In this document: positions 13,001-43,983 of the stretch, one piece after another | How the letters are laid out: every line of letters begins with the position of its first letter | Numbering within the stretch: position 1 is the first letter of the stretch | Assembly (NCBI GenBank): GCA_034440635.1 | Contig: JAOTON010002232.1 | Coordinates: forward strand, 186,001 to 250,000 | Direction: 5' to 3' | DNA from: Lepas anatifera | Taxonomy: Eukaryota; Arthropoda; Thecostraca; Lepadidae | DNA length: 64,000 bases | Made by a program: the position numbers and the translations under genes | Notes under the pieces: model-generated | Databases searched by the model: none | The model's input: only the letters and a program-made list of their open reading frames with translations | Told to the model about the DNA's origin: nothing

Positions 13001-14319
13001 AACGGGTGTTTTCTCTAAATCTCTTGGTAATTTAGATCTCAGGGGGCACATCACGAACCCCTGCACTGCGTGGTGACGCCAGACCCGTCTCCACTGTGCG
13101 TGTTAACGATGAATATTGAAATGTTCAGAAGGTTGCCAGCAAAATGAGGACATATACATGGCCCAGTATGAAAACTTTACTCCATATGTTTTTTAAGTAA
13201 GTTCCGTTAGATGCAAACTGTTTGAGACACTGCAATCTGTCCACAGTAATTTTGATTAGTAAGGACAGTTTGTCGGGAAACTGGGAGAGAAGACGTTCTC
13301 AGTGCCCGCAAATGGTCAAATGTCACCTAACTGCTATGAGGGGATTTGATCGACAACCAAGCGGCAGTCTTTCGGAAACAAGTGGTGAGGCAGACATTCG
13401 GGGTCGGCCGTAGACTTGGCACGCCACTTGTGCCGAGATGCTTGAGGCCACCACATAAGGTCATGTCACTGATTTTGGCGTGACTGAGTGATCTCTGAGG
13501 AATCACTATATGATCCAATGTTTAAGACGAAAATCCAGGGATTGCATGAAACTATCGGGATACTGACAAGAGCTGTTGCGCGGGAACGTGGATATTTTGT
13601 GTTGGCGCAATCGTGCTGATTTTTTTTTGGTGTGCATGTTTCTAGAGTAAGAAAGCCATGGGCCGGCCGCCTGTTAGAACTCGCAGGTTCAGAGTTCGAG
13701 CTAAGGGAGAAGGCAACCGGAACGTCTGCACGTTAGCATTCTGAGCTCTCGAGAACGATCGAGGCCGTCTGCACCCTAAACACACAGCGAAATCGGTGTT
13801 TTGCACACAAAAGAAAACAGCAAAAACAACCAGGTACCGCTTTTTGCAAATGGCTCCTCTGGTTCAGGTTTTGCTGATAAACTTGGATGAAAGTGCAGAC
13901 AGGAAAAACATATCTGCTTAGGCAAGGAATAACAAACACAATTAAGCCAGGTTTTTCATTTTCCCGAAGCAGTTTTATGTAAAAAACGGACAAGCCTTGT
14001 TTTCTCTTACACGGCCATTATCGTGCCGTCGAAAACAGCATTGACATAATGGCATTACGGTGCCGATGGCACTGACCTGACCCACGGGCTTCTCATGCAC
14101 TTGAGAGCTCATACATAAGAACACACGTAAACAGTCCTAGGAGTGCCCTCAGCTTGGCATTCTGCGTGCGGTCAGAAAATAACTTTGGTAAATAAATTCG
14201 CCCAGAAATATATAACTACCACGCTATCTTATCGTCGTTACCTTTGAGTACCTTGTCACACACGCACCAGTGGGATGCGGGGAGAGGGGGAGGGCATTGC
14301 ATCAGGCGTCTGTTGGCAT
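13001..14319. other. Non-coding stretch, nothing recognised
   Basis: Frames are short. A weak tRNA-like block (about 13660-13715, B-box-like GAGTTCGAGCT) may be an old SINE but is too degraded to call. Confidence 0.45.
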
Positions 14320-15531
14320 CTGTTGACGTTCACACTGGCCGGCTCCGAAAAACAATCATAGTGTTCACACCGGTCGGTTCCGAAAAAAACAGTGCCATAG
14401 CGTTCACACCGGCTGGCTCGGAAAAACAATGGTACACCGTTCACACCGACCGGCTCGGAAAAACGATATCATAGCGTTCGCACCGGCCGGCTCGGAAAAA
14501 TAATGTCACAGCATTCGCACCGGCTAGCTCGGAAAACAATGGTACAGCGTTCACACCGGCCGGCTCGAGAAAAAGGGTGGTACAGCGTTCACACCGGCCG
14601 GCTCGAGAAAAACAATGGTACAGTGTTCACACCGGCCGGCTCGAGAAAAACAATGTCACAGCATTCGCACCGGCTAGCTCGGAAAACAATGGTACAGCGT
14701 TCACACCGGCTGGCTCCAGAAAAACGATGGTACAGCGTTCACACCGGCCGGCTTGGAAAAACGATGGTACAGCGTTCACACCGGCCGGCTCGAGAAAAAG
14801 GGTGGTACAGCGTTCACACCGGCCGGCTCGAGAAAAACAATGGTACAGTGTTCACACCGGCCGGCTCGAGAAAAACAATGTCACAGCATTCGCACCGGCT
14901 AGCTCGGAAAACAATGGTACAGCGTTCACACCGGCCGGCTCGAGAAAAACAATGGTACAGCGTTCACACCGGCCGGCTCGAGAAAAACAATGGTACAGCA
15001 TTCGCACCGGCTAGCTCGGAAAACAATGGTACAGCGTTCACACCGGCCGGCTCGAGAAAAACAATGGTACAGCGTTCACACCGGCCGGCTTGGAAAAACA
15101 ATGTTACAGTGTTCACACCGGCCGGCTCGACAAACGGAGGTACAGTGTTCACACCGGCCGGCTCGAGAAAAACGATGGTACAGCGTTCACACCGGCCGGC
15201 TCGAGAAAAACAATGGTACAGCGTTCACACCGGCCGGCTCGAGAAAAACGATGGTACAGCGTTCACACCGGCCGGCTCGAGAAAAACGATGGTACAGCGT
15301 TCACACCGGCCGGCTCGAGAAAAACGATGGTACAGCGTTCACACCGGCCGGCTCGAGAAAAACAATGGTACAGCGTTCACACCGGCTGGCTCGAGAAAAA
15401 CAATGGTACAGCATTCGCACCGGCTAGCTCGGAAAAACAATGGTACAGCGTTCACACCGGCCGGCTCGAGAAAAACAATGGTACAGTGTTCACACCGGCC
15501 GGCTCGACAAACGGAGGTACAGTGGTCACAT
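14320..15531. repeat. Minisatellite, 38-bp unit, about 32 copies
   Basis: The unit contains GTTCACACCGGCCGGCTCG followed by an A-rich spacer ending in CAATGGTACA. Variants include a GCATTCGCACCGGCTAGCTC form that recurs every few units, so there is higher-order arrangement. Because 38 is not a multiple of 3, the reading frame rotates through three units and the strand stays open for up to 343 codons. That long frame is a repeat artefact rather than a gene. Confidence 0.97.
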
Positions 15532-15792
15532 TGACCGATCTGACCCTGTGGAGAGGATCCTTAAACACCCACGCCAGTACTCTCTGTAATTGGGCAAGTG
15601 TGCCTGTTTGGAGTGGCCCTAATGAAATAGAAATACAAGATAAAGATAAAATGTTGTGCCTTGGAGAGCCCCACATCTACGATACTTAAAGGGAAATTGA
15701 CATCTTTATGATGTGATTTGAAGGGAAATAGCAATCTCGAAAAGCATACAAAAAACCTTGGTTTAATATTTTGCTCGTCTAAGAAGTCACCG

Positions 15793-16916
15793 CTTGCGGC
15801 TGACAGTGTGTACGCTGGCGACAGCTCTGGCGGCTGACGGTGTGTTCTCTGGCGGTAGCTGTGGCGGCTGACGGTGTGTACGCTGGCGACAGCTCTGGCG
15901 GCTGACGGTGTGTACGCTGGTGACAGCTCTGGCGGCTGACGTTGTGTTCCCTGGCGGCAGCTGTGGCGGCTGGAGCGGGTGCGGTGGGCGGCTGACGGTG
16001 TTTGTGGGGCTGACGTTGTGTTCCCTGGCGGCAGCTGTGGCGGCTGGAGCGGGTGCGGTGGGCGGCTGACGGTGTGCTGACGTTGTGTTCCCTGGCGGCA
16101 GCTGTGGCGGCTGGAGCGGGTGCGGTGGGCGGCTGACGGTGTGCTGACGGTGTGTTCCCTGGCGGTAGCTGTGGCGGCTGACGGTGTGTACGCTGGCGAC
16201 AGCTCTGGCGGCTGACGGTGTGTACGCTGGCGACAGCTGTAGCGGCTGACGGTGTGTTCTCTGGCGGTAGCTGTGGCGGCTGGAGCGGGTGCGGTGGGCG
16301 GCTGACGGTGTGTTCCCTGGCGGCAGCTGTGGCGGCTGACGGTGTGTTCTCTGGCGGCAGCTGTGGCGGCTGACGGTGTGTTCCCTGGCGGCAGCTGTGG
16401 CGGCTGGAGCGGGTGCGGTGGGCGGCTGACGGTGTGTTCCCTGGCGGCAGCTGTGGCGGCTGACGGTGTGTTCTCTGGCGGCAGCTGTGGCGGCTGACGG
16501 TGTGTTCCCTGGCGGCAGCTGTGGCGGCTGGAGCGGGTGCGGTGGGCGGCTGACGGTGTGTTCCCTGGCGGTAGCTGTGGCGGCTGACGGTGTGTTCCCT
16601 GGCGGGTGGGGGGGACGGTGTGTTCTGGCGGCAGCTGTGGCGGCTGACGGTGTGTACGCTGGCGACAGCTGTGGCGGCTGACGGTGTGTTCTCTGGCGGT
16701 AGCTGTGGCGGCTGGAGCGGGTGCGGTGGGCGGCTGACGGTGTGTTCCCTGGCGGCAGCTGTGGCGGCTGACGGTGTGTTCTCTGGCGGCAGCTGTGGCG
16801 GCTGACGGTGTGCTCCCTGGCGGCAGCTGTGGCGGCTGGAGCGGGTGCGGTGGGCGGCTGACGGTGTGTTCCCTGGCGGCAGCTGTGGCGGCTGGAGCGG
16901 GTGCGCTGGGCGGCTG
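15793..16916. repeat. Minisatellite, about 33-bp unit, reaching GPR155 exon 1
   Basis: The unit has GCTGACGGTGTGTTCCCTGG then CGGCAGCTGTGGCG. A 22-bp variant block (GGAGCGGGTGCGGTGGGCGG) is inserted at intervals, giving a longer higher-order pattern. The last copy ends about 40 bases before the GPR155 start codon, so the array occupies the likely promoter or 5' UTR. A 431-codon frame on the minus strand follows from the unit being a multiple of 3. Confidence 0.95.
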
Positions 16917-16957
16917 ACATCGGCAGCCTGGGCGGCCGCTCCCTGCCGCTGCCGACC

Positions 16958-35330
<18,373 letters not shown>

Positions 35331-35699
35331 GACTAAGTTGTCACGCGTTTCTTCGCCATTTACGTAAGGATTCATAGCAATATTTGTTCTTAAGATCTGT
35401 TTATTTTATTCTGAGGGAAGCCGGTTTTAAACACTTAGTTGTGTAGCAGATAGTTTGAGGATATAGCGGTAGTCTATTCTTTTGTTTCGCGCGTCAGATG
35501 GCTAGCTTTGCGTTTATTTTCAAGTCTGAACACATTTGTATGGTGAAGTGTCTGGTGAAGTTCTTTTCCGATTTAGGTGGTGCGACTGACCATTTTTCTT
35601 CCATTTCGTGAAGTTTTCGATGAGTATTTTTGCCCCTGACAATGACCAGCCCTTTTCATCAAAGGGAGTATGACACGAGCGGCTGAACAGTTCGGGGCG

Positions 35700-35705
35700 A
35701 ATAAA
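35700..35705 (+). promoter_or_regulatory. Candidate GPR155 polyadenylation signal AATAAA
   Basis: The first AATAAA on the + strand after the putative stop, about 370 bases downstream. Assignment is by position only. Confidence 0.35.
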
Positions 35706-36044
35706 TGCGGCGCAGTGCGTACAAGAAGCGTACTGCGGCCAATATCGATTATTAGGTACATCTTTAGAACTTCTGAACAGCAGCTGGGCTCCTACCGAGC
35801 TTGAAGTGTGTTTCTGTCACGTCATGGGCGCTTACCAGGCTCAAACCTCCGTCTCTCCAACAGGACTTGAAGTACGGTTTTTTTCGTGAACCGAGCCCGC
35901 GTCGTATCCTTTGTGACTGAGTCCCGGGGCCGGGACGTGCTTCTAAAGTAGCCGTAGTTCCCATCCAGCACAATTGCAATGGAGCTTGCTTAGAGCTTGG
36001 CGTATAGCTGATTACTTAGTGCTTCGGATTGCTCTTCCCAGATA

Positions 36045-36350
36045 GTGCTGCTGCTAAGAGGAATGATTTCATTGAACATGTCAATATTTTGGCGCCGTAT
36101 AAGCGGTGACTGTACCGGTATGCCAAGATCGAATTTTTCTTCTCAGAAAGTAAGTGCTTCTGTTAGGCACAGTGCTTTCATTGAATATGTTAATGTTTTG
36201 ACGACATATGAGCTGCGATCCTTGCATGCCAAGTTTAGAATGGTTTCCGGAAAGTGCTACTGCTAGGGGCGGTGATTGCATTGAAAATGCCACTATTTTG
36301 GCCACCCATGAGCCGCGATGGTCTCTGTATGCCAAGGTTAGACGAGCTGA
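36045..36350 (+). repeat. Three tandem copies of a roughly 103-bp unit
   Basis: Each copy runs GTGCT(G/A)CTGCTA, a GATTT/GATTG CATTGAA block, AAT(A/G)TTTTGGC, a GCGGTGA/GAGCTGCGA variant and ATGCCAAG. Starts are near 36045, 36150 and 36257. Copies are diverged by perhaps 20-25 percent. Confidence 0.75.
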
Positions 36351-38039
36351 GCCAGTGCGTGTGTGTGCAGTGTCGACCGTGTATCAGGCAGTGTCCTGAC
36401 GTCGATCGTTGGACAGGTCGTTTCGGATCGGGGGGAGGACGTGAATAATGGGCGTATAGCTCCCGGAATCAGCCTGTAACGGACCCCATGCTGCCCCATG
36501 ACTTGCCGCTTTAGAGCACGGGGACTGGTTCATTAAAAGAGATGCGGAGAGCAGCGGGAGGCCGGTACAGATCACTAACTACCCGTGTCGCCCTGCACCC
36601 TCCGTCTCTTACACTTGCGATGGCTGTTCCGACTGGGTCTGTGCCGGCCATGTCCGGCTTCTTCGCACCAGTCCGCCAGTTGAAGGATTTCCTATTTTGG
36701 ATAAGACTGCTTTACATGCAAGCGATTTGCGCCTGTTTTGCACAATTTGTCCAAATGGCAAGACCACGGTGGTTTTTCGTAATGTTGCGATTCCCAGGTG
36801 TTGAAAAGTATTGATCGATAGGAGGAGAGGGGGAAGAGACCGGTTTTGTATACCATTGTTCCGACTTCCATCCACTGGTATTCATTTAAAGCTTTGGAAA
36901 CTTTCGGCATGTATCGTAAATGTCCGTCAGCCGTTGGTCAAGATCAGTGGTTCAACGTCAAGAGATTCGAATCGACCTTCAATCAACTGTGCCACTGACT
37001 GACGAAGGCTTGCAATAGTAGCGTAGCGATTTCAAAAGATAGGGTGCCACTGCACCCTGTTGGGTCTTGTTCTGGTACTATCTCAGTCAGTTGGATGGCT
37101 TGATTAGGTCTTGCTCAGGCTGAAAAACCTGAGTGAATACTGCATTCTGAAAGTATTGGTAACTTTTTATATACCAGCAGTGGCTAAATGTCCGAGCTGC
37201 GATGCGAAATATCTCCGGCTTCACAATGTCATTCAGCGAAAGACCGATCTAATGTAAGGGTTGTGCGCTGCTCTCCTCTGCAGAAAATACGCCACCTCAG
37301 AGTCGACTGGCGTATCCCTCCCTCCTCCTCCGCCCGTCGCGCTTCAGAAGCCTGCAGGCTTCCGGGCTGAAATCCTTTCAAAGTTTTCTGAACTCGATAG
37401 CTTCCTTGTCTTGTAATTCTGTTTTCTTCCTTTTGATCTGACGTATGAGGCTAAGCCTGACAGTGGGTGTGTTGCCTGATGTCCGACGGATAAGGCAGTG
37501 CGGGCACCGATTGACGGTGGAGGCCCGTGGTGCCGTGTGGGGGCAGGCGGACTCCCAGACCGACCCCGTGTACTGAGCTGTCTTGTATTGTGATTGGCTA
37601 CGTGTCGTATGGCGCGCGGCACATATTGCGACCCTCAGGCTCTCCGGGCTGTTGTGATCGATGGTGGTTTGTATGTTGTCAGGCGAGCTTGTCCAAAGAT
37701 CGTCGAAATGTCAGTATTGCCACAAACTGTGAAACGTGATGTGTTATGTCTAGTCTGTGAATCGGATAACTTGGTGTATGTTTAATATAGCAAACGCAGT
37801 TTATTTTTATGCTCTATACACTTTCATACGCGTTGGAATAGGGGATGTGGGGCAGGGTTGGATCCAAACCAACGGTTTCGGAGGGGTAGCAACGAGGCTC
37901 GACATGGTGAGACACATTTTTTAAAAGAATCTGCAGAAATCGGGGGTGGGGGGGGCAATTCCCGGTTTGTCCTTCCCCTGGATCCGCCGTTGGGAGGGTA
38001 GAAGGGCATGAACCTCTCACTTCTCACAAAAATACAGAT

Positions 38040-38300
38040 TTCATGTGGATTTGGAAGAATTCCAATAGTTTTGAATGCTGCAAATGCAAGAGGCATAAGC
38101 GTCGAAAAAGAGGGAGCCAGGGGGACCTGGCCCCCAACTTTTTGGCCAAAAATTTCCTGAGCTCAGTAATAATGGAAGAAAACCGGACATACTTATAACC
38201 AGCGGCTGCGGAATGCAACGGGGAGCCCAAATTCGAAAGGTTTTTGGTCCTGGCGTGAAAAGTCTTTATCAGCATCAGTTCGAAACTTGGCTGCTCCCCC
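38040..38300. repeat. Dispersed repeat related to 21380-21700
   Basis: Shares an ACCAGCGGCTGCGGAATGCA / GGTTTTTGG arrangement with the intron 1 copy. Borders not determined. Confidence 0.45.
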
Positions 38301-38530
38301 AACCCCTTTTTTGCCGGTGGTAACGCTTCTGGCAAGAGTTACCGAAGACTCACTAATATGATCAGTTTTTTGGGTCTATAGGAGAAAGTTTATCTCCGGT
38401 AGGAGCATATATATTGAGCCGGATTGTCCCCTCATGGGTGAGACAGTATCACAAGGGCAGAAGTGCAGGTCCTGTCCCTTGGCGAGGATCGAGAGTTGGC
38501 CTTGATGCAGTGGCGGCGGAATTTCCGAAT

Positions 38531-38976
38531 TTAAAGGGAATGTGGCACCTTCACAACGTGATTTTAACTGAGATAGCCAAGTTGTAAAGCAGATCGGAAA
38601 ACCCGGTACTCCATATTTCATTTGTCTTGGAACCCGATATTTCCGTAGAAAAAAAGCTAAAACCTGCCTGCCACCAGCCTCCCGTCGCCGGTGGCCATTG
38701 TTGTGAGCTACTGGTGTGACGACATATGCTGATGTCACGATGAGCATCAACCAATCGAAGCCCTTGAAGCGTTTCAAGTATGGTAGTGGCTGCCAGAGCA
38801 TGACATCATCCACAGGCTGATATTTATTTCTTTTTCTAGAGGAGTATTTTTAAAAGCCAAATATTGAGCTTATTGTACATTTTTCAGAGAAAAGAGTGGT
38901 TTCATTATTTTTGGCTAAAAGTACGCCTAATTACACTAAATTCTAGGATTCGACCAAGGTGCCACATTCCCTTTAA
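38531..38976. mobile_element. TTAA-flanked MITE, copy 1
   Basis: TTAA then AGGGAATGTGGCACCTT at the left, AAGGTGCCACATTCCCT then TTAA at the right; about 438 bp between. A second copy at 48293-48749 matches along its length with few changes. Non-coding. TTAA target suggests piggyBac-type mobilisation (inference). Confidence 0.9.
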
Positions 38977-39642
38977 TGTTTAAATATTTGATTTAAGGTG
39001 GGCAGCGTGCACAGGTGCCTCCATCCCCCGCTTCAGCCGCCAGTGCCTAGATGGAACTCTTATCATGCCCAAAACCGGCGAGCGAGAAAGACAAGGCATT
39101 AGAGTAAAGGTAAACGGAGCGGGCCGCTCAGCCATGGCCAATGACAGCAATTTTTACAGCTGGCACAGGATAGCTGACTGCGGGAAAAGCATAGGGTGGC
39201 TGCTGAACCAGAAAGTTTCTATCAATACATATACCTACTGAGGCAGTTACAGGTAAATATAATATTTTATTATATTTATTTATCTTATTTTGTAGACACA
39301 AAAGAGTTTCAATAAGTTTTATTGTCAACTGATTGCCGCCAGATCCCGAGCTGGCTGTGTATTGTCTATGGAGCTGGCGGTGTGTTGAAGAGATAGGGAC
39401 TTTTTGGCGTACAACTTGGCGTGAAAGAGACAATTTACAAACTACGTTCATGTACCGTTCTTCTCATATCTACCAGTGTGTTTTATTTTGAGATAATAAC
39501 TTTGAGACGTTGTGTGAATTTGTGTATGGACGGAAAACTGTTACATTCTTAAATTACCTACCTATAGTGATAGTGCCAACTTCTTTGGTGTGATACTAAG
39601 CACTGTGATCACCGGTGCCTATGGATCATATCAGGCACAGAC

Positions 39643-39735
39643 GTGTGCTCATGCTCAATGCCTGGATGTACTAAGACCAAGGAAAAGGATCGCGGTCTGC
39701 TATTCTTCAGGGTCCCAAAGGAGCCAGCCAACTAG
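39643..39735 (+). pseudogene. THAP-type zinc-finger fragment
   Basis: One frame reads CSCSMPGCTKTKEKDRGLLF then FRVPKEPAN and a TAG that abuts GTAAG. The C-x4-C pair followed by LLFFRVPK is the classical start of a THAP DNA-binding domain. The remaining C-x2-H half was not found nearby. The stop at the putative donor suggests a broken exon or transposon-derived relic. THAP domains occur in P-element transposases and host factors; which is unknown. Confidence 0.4.
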
Positions 39736-39739
39736 GTAA

Positions 39740-42630
39740 GAAATATGCCACAAAATGATTTTACACTCCAAATTTGACTATGGGGCAGTGGAAGTCGGGT
39801 GGCTTTCCTCGCCAGTCTGCAAAGTATGATAATTCTGACCAGTTTTTGGTGTAAAGTGTACCCCAAGACTGGTCCAAGCAAAGCAAATTTTGGAGCAAAT
39901 GAAATGGTGACCAGCATTTACCAATACTGAGAGTGTATAAATGAGAGTGGCGGTTGCCATACCGGCCGCATAGAAGTTGCAGTGTATAGAAAGTGGATGA
40001 AAAGAATATAAAATACCATATTGTTATTTTAAGTTGAACAAGAATCCGGGCATTCATGCCCTAGGGCAGCTGGGGATATAGTACCAGTTGTGTGGTTGGT
40101 GTACCAGCCAAATACATTGTTTGGAAATAAGTAGAGGTCAGTGTGTTTTTATGCCCATTTTGGTTCAAATTTTGGGTGAGAGGTGGTACAATATTCTCAA
40201 TAGCTGGTGCAACTTCTTTGGCATGCTGCCATACTTTGCTGACTGGCTTCCTTACTGCATGGTGTCCTCTTATCAATACTGACTGACTGCCTCTTGATTC
40301 AGCATGTAGAATTTGGCAGATTTACACAAGATCTCATTGGTGCAGCCTTTGGGCAGAATTACTGGTTTGGGGCAACTTTTGTCATTATTTGTGGTAGGTA
40401 CAACAATATTGGAGCTGAGTGTGACAGCTTGGACAGTGCTGACCCTTGTTAAAAGTCATAAAGGTGTCAATAAGATAATAAAACAGGTAAAATGGACAAA
40501 AGAAAATTTCTGCTTCAATGTGAAGAGGATTCTGGCCTCTGCCTGGAATTGGGGTAGGATTTGAGCTACCCCAAGCATATTGTGCAGTTTTCTGCCACAT
40601 TCTGCAAACCAGCACTTCACTGATATTCCCGTCATAGGCGGATCCAGGATTGCGGATGGTGGGGGCACCGTGCCGGGGTGGTAGAATTTGATGCCTGGCT
40701 TCATAAGAATTCAAGTGCCGTCAGCTGGTGGGGCACTAATAGCCGTTTCATTAATTTGTTTAGACAGGCTTCAAAAGCCTTATTCAACAAAATGATTTGA
40801 TTATTTGTGATACCTCATTAGTACCCATTGTTAGTTATTTGGGTTTTCGGGCGCACGAACCAAGATTAATTATCGCCCATTTGGTACTATTGTAATCGTG
40901 TTGTATTGTGTTCTTTTCCAGCGCGACTGAGGTAACCTGGACATGCGAAACCTCTTCGGTCGCGAGCAGCAGCGCGCGGCTCAGGCAGCCTGGACTTGCG
41001 AAACCCTTCGGCGGCGAGCAGCAGCGCCGGCAAAGCTCGCGTGCAGCAAAGCCGTCACCCAGGCGCTGGTGCTACCAGTGCTCCCTCTGATATGATGGCG
41101 TATAGCCGGAGTTCAATTGATAGCTGGATTTGTCAATCAATGTGGGATTCTTGTATCTGTGTTTGCAAACAATGTTCAAAATAAATACCAATGAGATATT
41201 AAATATGCTACGAGTTGTACTAACGGGGTGAACATTTATCCCATGCCTTTTTATATTATATGAGTCTTTTTATTTATACTGTGTCCCACAGAACATCTAT
41301 TGGTGCCATACGGACTTAGCTCGTGAAACTTTTGAATACCTTCTTTTGCTAACTACAATGGAACTCTTCACTGTTCTTGTCATTTGGCCCTGCTCAGCAA
41401 CCAACTCCTCTAGATCTGTCATCTGGGCTGGCAAAGTGACTTTGAGTCATACGCATGGTAGAACAGCGGCCTACCAATATAATTGCACGTTTACGGTGGA
41501 GTCATTTTGCACTGCCAAATTTTTATATTTTCTTATGTCGCGCCGGCTCCCCGCCATTGGATTCGCCATTCCGCCATTGGAGCGCCATTGACCTTTCATA
41601 GTGGTATGATGGGCATTTCAGGAAGCTTCGCATAGATCGGCCAAAAGTGCTCCCTCACCCTCTGAATCCGTCCATTGTCTATGCCCATATCTAAAGCCAT
41701 TTTTTAGTCACAGGAGCAACACGTTTGAGAAAGGTGTTCCGCGATAAATTTCCGCAAGCATGGTGTTTTGTAAATCGGCTAGAATATAGCCATTTAAGGA
41801 GATCATGGCCTCTCAACCTCCGTCAAGATTTGGACTGCCTACGTACTCATGGACGTCGAAAGCGGGGGGATGAGGAGACGCGCCCCCTACTCGTGGATCA
41901 GAGGGGGACGGTCCCGCAAAAACTTTGTGACTCGTCCTAGGTTTTATTTGGATTATCTTATTACTTGCGTTTACCTTCGTTAATTGCGTGGAATTTTGCA
42001 ACCCAGCTCGCTAAATTTGTTGGTGAAGTGTATTGCCAGTATCGTTTTCAGAGACAGCCTATTCGCTCCAAATTTTGCGCCCCAGCGCCCCTCCTCCCCG
42101 CCTCTGGTCGTCCCCAGTCATGGTCCGTCCCCACCGGTAAAATTCCGTGGCGACGCCCCTGCCTCTGCACCGCAGTGTCACATTTGCGGCGCCCGTCATC
42201 GACGATCGAGCTTCATATGTGTAGGTGGGGGTGGGCAGTGGCGGACGCACGAGTGCCGTTGGGGGGAACGCAGGAGAAATAGTGAAAACAGTATTATTAA
42301 AAGATCGGCAAAAATTTTGCCATTTGGGGGCATAGCCCCTGCCCCTCCGTGCGCGGATCCAGAGGGGCGGGTGCCCCCATCGACCCTCGTCACCCCTAAA
42401 ATGGTCGCGGCATTGCTTTGGCGTCCAATGGCGCCAAAGCAATGGCGCCATTGGAACCGTCATCCATCCAATAGCGTCCCCTGAACCGTCACTTCCCACC
42501 CCCCTGAAACCGCCTAAGCCCCTCTGCGTCTGCCAATGGGGGTGGGTAATTTTCTATACACTCTCCTCCCCTTGGAGTTGGATCCGTCGCTGCTCCGGAT
42601 ATTTTTTACTTTTGCCCGATTTTAAGATGA
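39740..42630. other. Intergenic, no gene recognised
   Basis: Several overlapping frames on both strands near 39761-40714 look protein-like in composition but match nothing I know and conflict with one another. A GC-rich near-duplicated block (CCTGGACATGCGAAACC / CCTGGACTTGCGAAACC) occurs at 40935-41030. Confidence 0.4.
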
Positions 42631-43040
42631 GAGTATGGTCACTGGCGGCGGAACTGGGGAGGGGGTCACGGTGCCCTCCTTAAATCATAAATTTTAACAG
42701 TAACCCAATGGTGTTGACTGGAAAGAAATGGGTTCAAACATGGGCGGATCCAGGATTGCCGATCGGGAGGGGGGCACTTTCTCGGGTGGGCGCCGTCCGG
42801 TCAGGGGGCACCATTTTTGACCGGCAAAACCTATCAAATGGGCACAAAATTCTATCGGTGGGCGCTGATTTTCGCATCCTGGGGAAGCGACATTTCAGGG
42901 AGGCGTCATCGACCTTTCAGTGGGGGGGACGCCGTGACCACTTCAGGGGCGCCGAAGTCGATCGGGGGCACATGCCCCCTTGCCCTGCATCCGCCTATAG
43001 GTTGAAAAGCTCATGGCGCCCCTTAAATTTGGACGTTTCG
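42240..43040. repeat. Decayed dispersed repeats with GGCGGATCCAGG-type ends
   Basis: 42230-42380 resembles 56040-56170 inverted or direct in part (GGCAAAAATTTTGCC...GGGGGCA and CGGATCCA blocks). 42640-42740 matches 47703-47820 (GTTGACTGGAAAGAAATGGG). 42740 and 40640 share GGCGGATCCAGGATTGC. These are probably several old non-autonomous transposons. Confidence 0.55.
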
Positions 43041-43141
43041 CCGTCGCTTAGTATGGTAGAAAATCGTCGGAGTATATATCTTTTCCACCGTTTGCATGTT
43101 ATTTCTATGCAAATACTACTTTTCTATTACATTTCCAATTT

Positions 43142-43983
43142 TTAACACGCGCATTGACGAGGGTCTGAGCCACCTTCGCATTGACGGGGGGCGGGTACCC
43201 GCCCCTTAAGATCTCGAGAACCACGGTGGGTAGCGAAAACGGTAAACGGCGTTGGGCTGCCCATCCACTTCTCCATCGAAAACATTTGAACCATTTTTTG
43301 TCAGGTCACATTTAAGGTCACGAGAGGTCAAAACATGCCCGTCATAGGGATAACATGTAAATTCAGTTTTTCGGTCATTAAATCTGAACAAGTAAAGATA
43401 GAGCAAAACGACTTGAACTGTATGAATCCTCTTAGCAAGCCGAATCGAATGATATATAAGTTGACCTAGCTAGGTCAAATCAAGGATTTGACCTGACCTG
43501 AGGTCAGGTCAGGGTCAAATTATATAAAATGCATATCATCAGAACCGCAAAGCCCAGGCGAGTCTAATGCAGCTAAAATAAATGTTCTATCACCATCCGT
43601 TACTGAGTTATTCCGTAAAAACCATTTTTCCCATGTATTTCCAATGGAGAGGTCATGCCTCGTACCTGACCTTAGGTCATCGATATCAAAAACACCGGAA
43701 CATATTTTAGAGAACTCGGTGGGGCCATTATGTGATATGAGTTTCAATCGGATAAATTCCTCCTGCTCCGACTTATGCTATCTTAAACTTTTTTTGAGGT
43801 CGGGTCACTTGACCTGTAATGGTGACCTGACCTGAGATGACCTAACCCTAAAATTTTCACAGAAGTTGTAAAATGATGAGGGAAAAGGTATACCAGTACA
43901 GCGGCGCTACGCACCGCCGTTTTTCTGCTATCTCCGAAAACCCGAGGGGGGCGGTACCCGCCCCCCGTCAATGCGCGTGTTAA
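43142..43983. mobile_element. TTAA-flanked AGGTCA-rich transposon (copy C)
   Basis: TTAA at 43142-43145 and 43980-43983. Left end CACGCGCATTGACG, right end CGTCAATGCGCGTG, with an inner GGGCGGGTACCCGCCCC palindrome-like block near both ends. The interior carries many AGGTCA/TGACCT motifs, e.g. near 43310-43335, 43460-43515 and 43800-43845. A subfamily of the 21769 element. Confidence 0.83.

Larger units (their letters stand above)
35760..38530. other. Intergenic, no gene recognised
   Basis: Apart from the 103-bp tandem repeat at 36045 and a dispersed repeat near 38040-38300, only short unassigned frames occur. Confidence 0.45.

Noticed and set aside
14320..15531. CRISPR array
   Set aside because: Units follow each other head to tail without unique spacers, and the genome is eukaryotic.
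14503..15689. Open frames of 145-343 codons on the + strand as genes
   Set aside because: They are produced by a 38-bp minisatellite whose unit has no stops in any phase; no domain or splice context.
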